From a virus: a stretch of DNA of 45,520 nucleotides. Below, in pieces: positions 27,017 through 34,826 of the stretch. The first letter of the stretch is position 1, and every line of letters starts with the position of its first letter. The position numbers and the translations under genes are program-made. The DNA lies in IMG/VR virus record IMGVR_UViG_3300025132_000075, positions 1-45,520 of that record. The stretch is one strand, 5' to 3'. The notes beneath the pieces were generated by a model. The model was not told the DNA's origin, searched no databases, and saw nothing but the letters and a program-made list of their open reading frames with translations.

Positions 27017-27862
27017 ATGGCGCAACCAAAGACACGAGGAGAGTTAATTGATTATTGTAAGAGAAAACTTGGTGCGCCTGTATTAGAAGTAAACGTAGCA
27101 GAAGAACAGATAGAAGATCTTATAGATGATGCCGTTCAGTATTTTCAAGAAAGGCATTTTGATGGTGTGTATCAAACTTATATGAAGTATAAGGTTACAC
27201 AGGATGATATTAATAGAGGTAAAGCTAGAGGAGATGATGATAATCCAGTTGGAATTGTAACAACAACTGTAGATGTGCCAGTCGGTGTTACTACTCAATT
27301 TAGTTTTGAAGAAAACAGTAACTACTTACCAATGCCTCCAGAGGTAATTGGTGTGACTAAGATATTCCATTTTGATGGAACTAATACTATCACTAATAAT
27401 ATGTTTAGTGTTAAGTATCAGATGTTCTTGAATGATATTTACTATTGGGGTTCTACTGAACTTTTATCATATGCAATGGTCAAAACATATCTACAGGATA
27501 TTGAATTTTTACTTACGACTCAAAAGCAGATAAGATTTAATAAGAGGCAAGATAGGTTGTATATGGATATAGATTGGGGAAGTATGAGTGTTGGTGATTG
27601 GATTATTGTAGATTGTTTCCGATTACTCAATCCTTCAGAATATCCTAGAGTATGGAATGATTCGTTTTTAAAACCATATGCTACTGCTTTGATTAAAAAA
27701 CAATGGGGTCAGAATCTCATTAAATTCCAAGGTGTTAAATTACCTGGTGGAGTAGAATTAAATGGTCGTGAGATATATGAAGATGCTCAGAAAGACTTGG
27801 AGAAACTGTTAGAAAATATGTCCAATACTTATGAACTTCCACCATTAGATGCAATAGGTTAG
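27017..27862 (+). CDS. 13: Neck protein gp13
   Basis: The 281-residue protein corresponds to T4 gp13 (309). It starts MAQPKTRGELIDYCKRKLGA and has the family's acidic helix EEQIEDLIDDAVQYFQERHF at about 29-48 and a C-terminal KQWGQNLIKFQGVKLPGG segment. gp13 and gp14 form the neck that seals the filled head and joins it to the tail. The gene is preceded by a late promoter motif and followed by gp14 after 4 bp, the same order as T4 13-14-15-16. Confidence 0.93.
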   Translation: MAQPKTRGELIDYCKRKLGAPVLEVNVAEEQIEDLIDDAVQYFQERHFDGVYQTYMKYKVTQDDINRGKARGDDDNPVGIVTTTVDVPVGVTTQFSFEENSNYLPMPPEVIGVTKIFHFDGTNTITNNMFSVKYQMFLNDIYYWGSTELLSYAMVKTYLQDIEFLLTTQKQIRFNKRQDRLYMDIDWGSMSVGDWIIVDCFRLLNPSEYPRVWNDSFLKPYATALIKKQWGQNLIKFQGVKLPGGVELNGREIYEDAQKDLEKLLENMSNTYELPPLDAIG

Positions 27863-27866
27863 TATA

Positions 27867-29252
27867 ATGGTTCTTAATCCATATTTTCAACAAGGAGCTA
27901 GATCTGAGCAGAATCTAGTTCAGGATCTAGTAAACGAACAACTTCGTATGTACGGAGTTGAGGTCTATTATATTCCTAGAACCTACGTTTCAAGCAAAAC
28001 TGTGATCACTGAGGTGATTGAGTCTAAGTTTGAAAATGCGATCCCTCTAGAGGCATACGTGGACACCTACGATGGTTATGAGGGTCAAGGTGTATTGATG
28101 TCTAAGTTTGGAGTACAAGGATTACATGACTTAGGATTGATAATATCTAAAGATAGGTTTGAAAATTATATTACTCCATTGATAAAGAACATACCAAATA
28201 TAAAATTAGCAACTAGACCAAAGGAAGGAGATCTAATTTGGTTCCCTCTTGGTGATAGGTTATTTGAGATTAAATTTGTTGAGCACGAGAAACCATTCTA
28301 CCAACTCCAGAAGAACTATGTTTATGAGTTGAGATGTGAACTCTTCCGTTATGAGGATGAGGTTGTTGATACAGGTATTGATACTGTAGATGATAATGTT
28401 CAGGAGTTTGGTTATATCGAAACTCTACAACTTATTGGATCTGGAACTACTGCCACTGCGAGTGTGATGGGAGTTTCTGATGGTGGTGTAAGAGCAATTT
28501 ATATTAGTGATAGAGGGCATAACTATGCAAATGTACCAAGGGTTGCTATTTCATCCGCACCTTCTGGTGGCACGACTGCTGTTGGAATTGCAACAATGAT
28601 ATCATTTATTGTTGATTGCGATGGTGAGAAATCATCTAAAGTTCAACATGCAGATTTAATTAATCCAGGTGCTGGATATACAGTAGCACCAACCATAGCT
28701 TTCCACGGTGGTGGAGGAGTGGGTGCAGCAGCTACATCTGGTATTGCTGATGGTGTTATTGGTATCGTTAGTATCACTAGTGGTGGTACTGGTTACTCTA
28801 CAGTACCTACAGTAACTATTAGCAACAACCCAACAGGTATCAATACTGCAGTAGCAATTGCATACCTCAATACAGTTGGTATTGTTACTCAAATTGGTAT
28901 CAGAGATGCTGGTGTTGGATATACTGTAGCACCTTCTGTTACTATATCTTCTCCTTATATGGGCAACCAAGGAGACTATATATTCAATGAGACTGTAACT
29001 GGATCTCAAAGTGGTACAACTGCAAGAGTTAAGTCTTGGGATTCTACCACAAATGAATTAGAGGTTTCTATTGCTACTGGATCATTCACTAATGGTGAGA
29101 TAATTACTGGTGATGAATCAGGAGCAACTCATCAATATAGAAAGGTAGCATCAGAGTTTGATAAGGATGGATTTGCAAAAAATAATGAAATTGAAACAGC
29201 AGCAGATTCAATAATTGACTTCTCTCAAACCAACCCATTCGGGATGCCCTAA
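27867..29252 (+). CDS. 14: Neck protein gp14 with repeat insertion (461 aa)
   Basis: Residues 1 to about 185 are a conventional gp14 neck protein (MVLNPYFQQGARSEQNLVQD... to ELRCELFRYEDEVVDTGID). T4 gp14 has 256 residues. From about 200 to 370 there are at least four GGxGY-type repeats, for example NPGAGYTVAPTIAF, SGGTGYSTVPTVTI and DAGVGYTVAPSVTI. These are followed by an FNETVTGSQSGTTARV...GEIITGDESGATH module. The final 40 residues resemble an ordinary gp14 C-terminus. The neck protein therefore carries the same surface modules as the baseplate proteins. They could form whisker-like projections at the neck, which is inference. Confidence 0.88.
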   Translation: MVLNPYFQQGARSEQNLVQDLVNEQLRMYGVEVYYIPRTYVSSKTVITEVIESKFENAIPLEAYVDTYDGYEGQGVLMSKFGVQGLHDLGLIISKDRFENYITPLIKNIPNIKLATRPKEGDLIWFPLGDRLFEIKFVEHEKPFYQLQKNYVYELRCELFRYEDEVVDTGIDTVDDNVQEFGYIETLQLIGSGTTATASVMGVSDGGVRAIYISDRGHNYANVPRVAISSAPSGGTTAVGIATMISFIVDCDGEKSSKVQHADLINPGAGYTVAPTIAFHGGGGVGAAATSGIADGVIGIVSITSGGTGYSTVPTVTISNNPTGINTAVAIAYLNTVGIVTQIGIRDAGVGYTVAPSVTISSPYMGNQGDYIFNETVTGSQSGTTARVKSWDSTTNELEVSIATGSFTNGEIITGDESGATHQYRKVASEFDKDGFAKNNEIETAADSIIDFSQTNPFGMP

Positions 29253-29255
29253 ATA
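29249..29255 (+). promoter_or_regulatory. Late promoter motif before gp15
   Basis: CTAAATA begins within the last codons of gp14 and lies 30 bp before the gp15 start. Confidence 0.5.
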
Positions 29256-29285
29256 TTTTATCAGGTAGTACACCGAGCTTTACCC

Positions 29286-30284
29286 ATGTTTGAATATTTT
29301 TATCACGAAATAATGCGAAGAACCATTATTGGGTTCGGTTCGTTATTTAATAATATTAAAATTGAGCACACTAATGAAACTGATACAACAGTAAGCACGT
29401 TAAAAGTTCCTCTTGCTTATAGTCCCACTCAGAAGTTTTTAGCACGCTTAGAACAACAAGCAGATTTAAGTAAATCTGTTCAGATTAGTTTGCCCAGAAT
29501 GTCATTTGAGATGACAGGGTTGAATTATGATCCTAGTAGAAAGTCTACGACTACTCAAACATTTTTAAGTCCAGTTAAGTCTGACAAGAAGAAGATAGCA
29601 AAGACATATTTACCAGTACCATATAATCTAGATTTTGAACTTAGTGTTTTTACTAAGTTGAATGATGATATGCTTCAGATTGTAGAGCAGATACTTCCAT
29701 ATTTTCAACCAGCATATACGATGACAGTAGATTTAGTTTCTACTATTGGAGAACAAAGAGATATTCCTATTGTACTTACTTCAATTACAACTAGTGATGA
29801 TTATGAGGGTGACTTCTCTACAAGGAGAGCACTTATCTATACAATGAGATTCACTGCTAAGACCTACTTCTACGGTCCTGTTCAAACAGATACTGCAAAA
29901 GATATTATCAAGAAGGTTACTGTTGGATATGTTGCTGGTGGTAGAACTCCTGCACCATCCAGAGAGATGACTTACAGTGTCACTCCAAGGGCAACTAGAG
30001 CATATAATGATACTCCTGTTACAACTTTAGCAGAGGACGTAAGTGAAACAGAATTGATTATAACTGTTGCAGATGCTTCTAGTATCACTGCAGATAGTTA
30101 CATATACATTGATAGTGAGGAGATTTACGTTGAGTCTGTGCAGAACAATGATCTTACTGTCAGAAGGGCTGAAGATGGTTCTACTGCTGCTATTCACGTT
30201 CTCGGCACAGGAGTTAAGAATATAACTGCTGCTGACAATGAACTTATAGAGTTTGGTGATAACTTCGGATTCGATGGGTTCTAA
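29286..30284 (+). CDS. 15: Tail terminator / sheath stabiliser gp15
   Basis: The first about 240 residues match the gp15 family: MFEYFYHEIMRRTIIGFGSL, then PLAYSPTQKFLARLEQQADL, then YLPVPYNLDFELSVFTK. In T4, gp15 (272 residues) caps the contracted or extended sheath and connects the tail to the neck. This copy has 332 residues. The extra C-terminal part (about 243-318) is a module with IYIDSEEIYVESV...LTVRRAEDGS, the same type as EIITYSG...CSRG in the giant baseplate protein. The next gene, gp16, starts 2 bp after the stop. Confidence 0.9.
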   Translation: MFEYFYHEIMRRTIIGFGSLFNNIKIEHTNETDTTVSTLKVPLAYSPTQKFLARLEQQADLSKSVQISLPRMSFEMTGLNYDPSRKSTTTQTFLSPVKSDKKKIAKTYLPVPYNLDFELSVFTKLNDDMLQIVEQILPYFQPAYTMTVDLVSTIGEQRDIPIVLTSITTSDDYEGDFSTRRALIYTMRFTAKTYFYGPVQTDTAKDIIKKVTVGYVAGGRTPAPSREMTYSVTPRATRAYNDTPVTTLAEDVSETELIITVADASSITADSYIYIDSEEIYVESVQNNDLTVRRAEDGSTAAIHVLGTGVKNITAADNELIEFGDNFGFDGF

Positions 30285-30286
30285 TT

Positions 30287-30706
30287 ATGAAAAAGAACTT
30301 TGATAAATTAAATGACGCATTTGATGTTGAAGCTGAAGAAGTTTCGACAGAAATTGAAGTGAAAAAAGAAAAGAAAACTGTACCAGTTAAAGTAGAAAAG
30401 GATGATATTGCAAGAGACTATGAGTATACTCGTGGCAATCTTTATAGTATAATAGAGAAAGGTCAAGAAGCTATTGATGGTATTCTTGAACTTGCTCAAG
30501 ACAGTGAAATGCCAAGAGCATATGAAGTTGCTGGACAACTCATCAAGAGTGTTTCTGATGCCACTGATAAGTTGATGGATCTTCAGAAAAAACTCAAAGA
30601 TGTGGAAGAGGAATCTACTAGAAAACCAACAACTGTTAATAATGCATTATTTGTAGGATCAACTGCTGATCTTGCAAAACTTCTCAAACAGAATGGAGAC
30701 AAATGA
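30287..30706 (+). CDS. 16: Terminase small subunit gp16
   Basis: The 139-residue, charged, mainly helical protein lies between gp15 and the gp17 region as in T4, where gp16 has 164 residues. The N-terminus is Lys/Glu/Val-rich. The core (EYTRGNLYSIIEKGQEAIDG and DATDKLMDLQKKLKDVEEES) is a helical hairpin expected to form the ring that recognises DNA and stimulates the gp17 ATPase. A C-terminal tail with STADLAKLLKQN could contact gp17. It ends in an ATGA overlap with the next gene. Confidence 0.88.
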   Translation: MKKNFDKLNDAFDVEAEEVSTEIEVKKEKKTVPVKVEKDDIARDYEYTRGNLYSIIEKGQEAIDGILELAQDSEMPRAYEVAGQLIKSVSDATDKLMDLQKKLKDVEEESTRKPTTVNNALFVGSTADLAKLLKQNGDK

Positions 30707-33690
30707 CCGAAGATCTAAACGAATTTTTTTCATCTATCGGTAAAGCTAAGAAAGAGAAAGAAGAGGAATTTAAATCTCTTGTTGGAGAAGATCCTCTTGC
30801 TTCTGTTTTCAAGGAAGTTTCTGATGTCAAGAAAAAGTTTATAGAATCTAAAAAGGAAGACGAGAAGAAGAAAAAGATAGAGGAAGATAAAATAAAAACA
30901 GTTGTGGGTGATAATCCATTAGAGTCTGTATCATTCTTTACTCAGGTTTCAGATCTTAAAAAGGAACAGAAGGAAGATAGGGAAAATAAAAAGAAAAAAA
31001 TTGCAGAAGAGAAAAGAAGAATAGAAGCAGAAGAGAAAAGAAAGATTGAAGAAGAGAAGCAGAAAAAAATAAAAGAAGAAGCACAAGCACAGTACAAACA
31101 AGAAAAAGAAAAAAGACAGATAGCAGCACTAGAGGATTGGTTGAAACCACCTACTCTAGAAATTCAGGATGCTAATGGTAATGCTTCTTTTGAAGTTACT
31201 AATATAATTGAACCAGAACCATTAAAACCAACTGAAAATAATATTCCTTATGAGGAAATAAAAGAAGAAAAAGATGCTGTTGATCAGGCACTGGAAGTTC
31301 TTGGAACACTTAAGACTAAACAAGAAATTCGTGAGAATGTTGATGATCCTGATATTAAAAAGATACGTCATGAACTAGAGTATCTTAAGAATCTAATCAG
31401 TGCTCAAGGTGGTGGTGGAGAAACACGACTTCAGTATCTTGATGATATTGTTGGAGTTGCTACGAACCTCAATGAATATGATGGGAAGTTTCTTAAAGTA
31501 GATGTAAGTACTTACGGTCAGAAATTTAGGTTTGCTGAAGTTGAGTCAGCAGGTGTTGGTGGAACATGGAAAGTTGATAGTGTAGGTATTCATACTACCA
31601 AGAATATTGGTGTTGGTGCTGAAGCAGTATCAAACAAAAAGTTATTTGTTCAGGGTGATGCAGAGATAACAGGTAATCTTTCTGTAGCAGGAACTATAAC
31701 CAAACAGGATATTACCAACCTTGATTCTATCGGTATTATCACTGGTAGAAAAGATTTACAAATTCAAGGTAACTCAACATTATTGGGAATCACTACTATT
31801 GGTAGTAATAATGTTGGTTCTGGAGCAACGGTACTCTTAGTTAAGGGTGATGCTCGTATCACTGGAATACTTACTGTTGGTGAATCTTCAATTACTATTG
31901 ATGGTGATGCAGAACAGGTTAGTGTTGGTATTGTTACCATTACTAATACAGCAGTTAATGTTGGTGAAAATGTAACTATCAACTCTACTGCATCAGGTAT
32001 TAACTCTGCACCCAATGTTCTTTATGTTGCAAAGGATGGTCTAGATACAAATAATGGCACATCGATTGATAATGCGTTTTTAACTATTGCTGCTGCTGTT
32101 GGTATTGCACAATCAGGAACTACTATTAAAGTAATGTCTGGTAATTATGTTGAGATGAATCCTATAGAAGTTCCAGCATTTGTTGCTATTGTTGGAGATG
32201 ATCAAAGATCTGTTAAGGTACTTCCAAATACAACAGATAAGGATTTATTCCATGTGAGGAAAGGTGATAAATTAGCAAACATGACATTTAGTGGTCATTT
32301 ATTCCCCGCTGCTGCTGTGGGTTTCCCCACCACTGAGATTGCAGAAAATGTGGGTGGTGGTAAGTGGAAAGGACCATATATTCAGAACTGTACAAGTGAT
32401 ACAACAACAGGAACTGGTATTCGTATAGACGGATCTCAGGCAAGACTTCTTAAGGCAATGAACGTTGATTCATTCACCCAGTATAATCAGGGTGGTGTTG
32501 GTGTTGCTGTAACGAATGGTGGATTTGCACAGTTAGTATCTGTGTTCACAATATGTTGCGATGAGGCAATCAGTTGTGATGCTGGTGGTCAAGCAGATCT
32601 TGCAAATAGCAACTGTAGTTTTGGAACTAAAGGATTGGTTGCTCGTGGAACTGGATCATTACAATACAAGGGTTCAGTAAGTTCTACTGCTGCTGTATCT
32701 CAGGACAATGTTACTTTAGATTTATCCACACCAACTTTAAATATATCAAACTTTGATTATACTCATACTACTGGTATTGCCACGGTAACTGTAACTGCCA
32801 ATCATAACTTCTCAGTTGGGATGGGTGTAACCCTATCAGGCATTGGATTGACATGTGCTTATGGAAGCAAAACATACCCACACAAACGTCCTTATATATT
32901 TGAAGTTGATGAGATTCCTACAGTAAGAAAGTTTGTAGTTAATGTAGGAGTATCTACTCTTGCTCATACTTATGTTTCTGGTGGAACTGCAAAGGTTGAT
33001 ATTGATAGACCATATGATGGACAAGTAGTTTACTTTGATCAGTTATATAATTCAGTTCAAACTATTGCAGTTGGTTCTGGTGGAACAGGATATACTTCAA
33101 CTCCAGATGTAACAGTGGATGCTCCTTCTGGTCCCAATGGAGAAAGGGCAACTGCATTTGCAACATTAGAAGGTGAGTCGGTTGCTTCTATTACTATTAT
33201 TAGTAGTGGTAATCAATATACAGGCACTCCAAACGTAACTATTTCTAGTCCAAATGTGGGTGTCAATACAGCAACTGCTACTGCCACAACATCCTCCATT
33301 TATTACACAATAAATAGTTCAACTCCAGTAGTATCTGGAATATCTACATTAACACTTGACTCTAATTTATTGAATAGTGTTGGGGTAGGATCAACCGTAT
33401 TCTTCTTCCAACAAAGTAAGATTATTGCTAGTTCTCATACTTTCGAGTATGTTGGATCTGGAAATGATATCACTACTGCTACACCAAAACGTGGTGGAGT
33501 TACTGTTCAGGAAAATGAGGTTGTTACATCAGACGGTGGAAAAGTCATTTATACCAGCACTGACCAAGCAGGTAACTTTAGAATAGGTGATGACTTACAA
33601 ATTAATCAAAATACTGGTACAATAAGTGGAAGAGCTTTTAGTAAAAGCTTATTCTCTGAAATGACACCATTTATTCTAGCACTAAGTTAA
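30703..33690 (+). CDS. Fibre-like virion protein inserted between terminase genes (995 aa)
   Basis: Residues 1 to about 150 are extremely Lys/Glu-rich and should form a long coiled coil. Residues about 245-290 (LQYLDDIVGVATNLNEYDGK) look like a fibre hinge. Residues 320-430 carry beta-solenoid-type units such as GDAEITGNLSVAGTI and GDARITGILTVGESS. Then follow a parallel-beta-helix region (LYVAKDGLDTNNGTSIDNAF, about 443-650) and two GGxGY-type repeats (about 785-860). The C-terminus has GNFRIGDDLQINQNTGTISG. This architecture suggests a trimeric tail fibre or tail-associated protein. It overlaps gp16 by 4 bp (ATGA), so it is coupled to it. T4 has nothing between genes 16 and 17. Confidence 0.72.
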   Translation: MTEDLNEFFSSIGKAKKEKEEEFKSLVGEDPLASVFKEVSDVKKKFIESKKEDEKKKKIEEDKIKTVVGDNPLESVSFFTQVSDLKKEQKEDRENKKKKIAEEKRRIEAEEKRKIEEEKQKKIKEEAQAQYKQEKEKRQIAALEDWLKPPTLEIQDANGNASFEVTNIIEPEPLKPTENNIPYEEIKEEKDAVDQALEVLGTLKTKQEIRENVDDPDIKKIRHELEYLKNLISAQGGGGETRLQYLDDIVGVATNLNEYDGKFLKVDVSTYGQKFRFAEVESAGVGGTWKVDSVGIHTTKNIGVGAEAVSNKKLFVQGDAEITGNLSVAGTITKQDITNLDSIGIITGRKDLQIQGNSTLLGITTIGSNNVGSGATVLLVKGDARITGILTVGESSITIDGDAEQVSVGIVTITNTAVNVGENVTINSTASGINSAPNVLYVAKDGLDTNNGTSIDNAFLTIAAAVGIAQSGTTIKVMSGNYVEMNPIEVPAFVAIVGDDQRSVKVLPNTTDKDLFHVRKGDKLANMTFSGHLFPAAAVGFPTTEIAENVGGGKWKGPYIQNCTSDTTTGTGIRIDGSQARLLKAMNVDSFTQYNQGGVGVAVTNGGFAQLVSVFTICCDEAISCDAGGQADLANSNCSFGTKGLVARGTGSLQYKGSVSSTAAVSQDNVTLDLSTPTLNISNFDYTHTTGIATVTVTANHNFSVGMGVTLSGIGLTCAYGSKTYPHKRPYIFEVDEIPTVRKFVVNVGVSTLAHTYVSGGTAKVDIDRPYDGQVVYFDQLYNSVQTIAVGSGGTGYTSTPDVTVDAPSGPNGERATAFATLEGESVASITIISSGNQYTGTPNVTISSPNVGVNTATATATTSSIYYTINSSTPVVSGISTLTLDSNLLNSVGVGSTVFFFQQSKIIASSHTFEYVGSGNDITTATPKRGGVTVQENEVVTSDGGKVIYTSTDQAGNFRIGDDLQINQNTGTISGRAFSKSLFSEMTPFILALS

Positions 33691-33691
33691 T

Positions 33692-34024
33692 ATGGCGCAG
33701 TTAGCACTCAATAGATTCCAAACAGTAACACTTGAAGTAAGTACCAGTGAGCAGACAGTTTATACTGCACCCACTGGTTACACTGCTATCATTTTGTATG
33801 CACACATTTCAAATTATGGTAGTGATCCATCTACCGTAACTATGAAGCATATTAGATCTAGTGTAGAAACCGAAATTATCAAAAATGCTAATGTACCTGT
33901 TGCAGATGCTTTTGTTCCTATGAGTGGGAAACTAGTCTTAGAAACAAGTGACTCTTTAAAAATACAATCGAGTGTCAATAGTACTTTAAAAGTAATTGTT
34001 AGTCTCCTAGAAACTGCTAATTAA
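33692..34024 (+). CDS. Small beta-sandwich virion protein (110 aa)
   Basis: The sequence has FQTVTLEVSTSEQTVYTAPT followed by GYTAIILYAHISNYGS and ends KVIVSLLETAN. The pattern 'TAP-x-GYTAIIL-x-xHISN' is common in small phage proteins that decorate fibres or capsids. It begins 1 bp after the 995-residue fibre-like gene and is followed after 1 bp by the next, so the three form a cassette. It is probably a fibre-associated component. No specific partner is evident. Confidence 0.6.
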   Translation: MAQLALNRFQTVTLEVSTSEQTVYTAPTGYTAIILYAHISNYGSDPSTVTMKHIRSSVETEIIKNANVPVADAFVPMSGKLVLETSDSLKIQSSVNSTLKVIVSLLETAN

Positions 34025-34025
34025 A

Positions 34026-34388
34026 ATGCCATACATTGTAGGAACCAGTTTACCATCAACTTTAGAAATGTCAGCAGGATCTGTTAGATCTTCTATTTCT
34101 ACAACCACTAGTACTAGTGAAGCACTTTTGGTGACTTTAGATAAAGATGATTTTAGATCAGTAAATTATCAAGTACAAGCTGTACAAGGAACGAATTATA
34201 ATACAACAACTATCAATGTAGTTCATGATGGAACTAATGCATATATGTCAGAATTTGGCACAATAAATGAACCTGTTGGCATCTCTACATTCTCAACAGA
34301 TATCAGTGCTGGCAATTTAAGACTTTTAGGATATCCAGCATCAAACAGTTCAACAACCTTTAAAGTAGTCTTTACGGCTATAAAATGA
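34026..34388 (+). CDS. Stand-alone VHDGTN-domain virion protein (120 aa)
   Basis: The core (about residues 40-120) reads FRSVNYQVQAVQGTNYNTTT, then INVVHDGTNAYMSEFG, then LRLLGYPASNSSTTFKVVF. It aligns over its whole length with three tandem copies in the 4008-residue protein (12165-13185). It is therefore a free version of a domain otherwise built into the baseplate. The first 40 residues are Ser/Thr-rich. It is the last of a three-gene cassette with 1 bp gaps, and its stop codon overlaps a late promoter motif. A decorating or fibre-tip role is inferred. Confidence 0.68.
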   Translation: MPYIVGTSLPSTLEMSAGSVRSSISTTTSTSEALLVTLDKDDFRSVNYQVQAVQGTNYNTTTINVVHDGTNAYMSEFGTINEPVGISTFSTDISAGNLRLLGYPASNSSTTFKVVFTAIK

Positions 34389-34394
34389 TAAATA
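34387..34394 (+). promoter_or_regulatory. Late promoter motif before the small genes preceding gp17
   Basis: GATAAATA (NATAAATA pattern) begins within the stop codon at 34386-34388 and lies 29 bp upstream of the ATG at 34424. Confidence 0.6.
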
Positions 34395-34423
34395 TATAAT
34401 AGGAATACTCACATTTGAGATAA

Positions 34424-34711
34424 ATGATTGATTTTAAAGATTTTCGCAATCCATCTGGTGATGAGTGTTCAGAAGATATTAATGAATCTAAAACTAGAAT
34501 CCCCACGAAATTAGGAAGGATTATTTTAGTAAATCTTGCTTGGAGAGGAAAAAACTACAATATCAAATTATTTTTCCCACAAGTATCAAAACCATCACGC
34601 AGAGAAGTTCAGGATCAATTGCAGAAAGTTTATCCTGGAGCAAGACTCTGGTATTACCAAGTTTCGGACTATGAACCAGGAGAACCGCTCCTCCATGTCG
34701 GAGGAAAATAA
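34424..34711 (+). CDS. Conserved-type hypothetical protein (95 aa)
   Basis: The protein begins MIDFKDFRNPSGDECSEDIN. Its C-terminal half contains LGRIILVNLAWRGKNYNIKL and QLQKVYPGARLWYYQVSDYE, a compact alpha/beta pattern with a conserved-looking Trp/Tyr-rich end. It has a late promoter motif of its own and directly precedes the gp17 pair. The position suggests a role linked to DNA packaging, but this is only context. It overlaps the next small gene by 17 bp in another frame. Confidence 0.6.
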   Translation: MIDFKDFRNPSGDECSEDINESKTRIPTKLGRIILVNLAWRGKNYNIKLFFPQVSKPSRREVQDQLQKVYPGARLWYYQVSDYEPGEPLLHVGGK

Positions 34712-34817
34712 AAATAAAGAACTAGAAAAGAAAATTGAGAATTTAGAAAAAATACTAGAACTGCAAAGAAAAACTATAGAACACGATAAAAAATTTGGAC
34801 ACTACGAAATGATGTAA
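34695..34817 (+). CDS. Very small coiled-coil protein (40 aa)
   Basis: The product is MSEENKNKELEKKIENLEKI followed by LELQRKTIEHDKKFGHYEMM, a nearly pure charged heptad helix. A longer frame opens at 34536, but that part lies inside the preceding gene and reads as out-of-frame translation, so ATG 34695 is the likely start. It overlaps the preceding gene by 17 bp and stops 9 bp before gp17, just where the gp17 ribosome binding site TAAGGAG begins. It could be a helper for terminase, but no evidence beyond position is available. Confidence 0.55.
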   Translation: MSEENKNKELEKKIENLEKILELQRKTIEHDKKFGHYEMM

Positions 34818-34821
34818 GGAG
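34815..34821 (+). promoter_or_regulatory. Ribosome binding site of gp17
   Basis: TAAGGAG lies 5 bp before the gp17 ATG at 34827. It overlaps the stop codon of the small coiled-coil gene and is one of the few strong Shine-Dalgarno sequences in the window. Confidence 0.8.
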
Positions 34822-34826
34822 TTATT

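Noticed and set aside
30720-31130. Purine-rich stretch as a possible non-coding structure
   Set aside because: It is fully explained by Lys/Glu codons of the coiled-coil N-terminus of the 995-residue protein.
34536-34694. Longer N-terminus for the 40-residue coiled-coil protein, starting at 34536
   Set aside because: This part lies in another frame inside the 95-residue gene and has no matching composition. ATG 34695 begins exactly where the charged helix starts.
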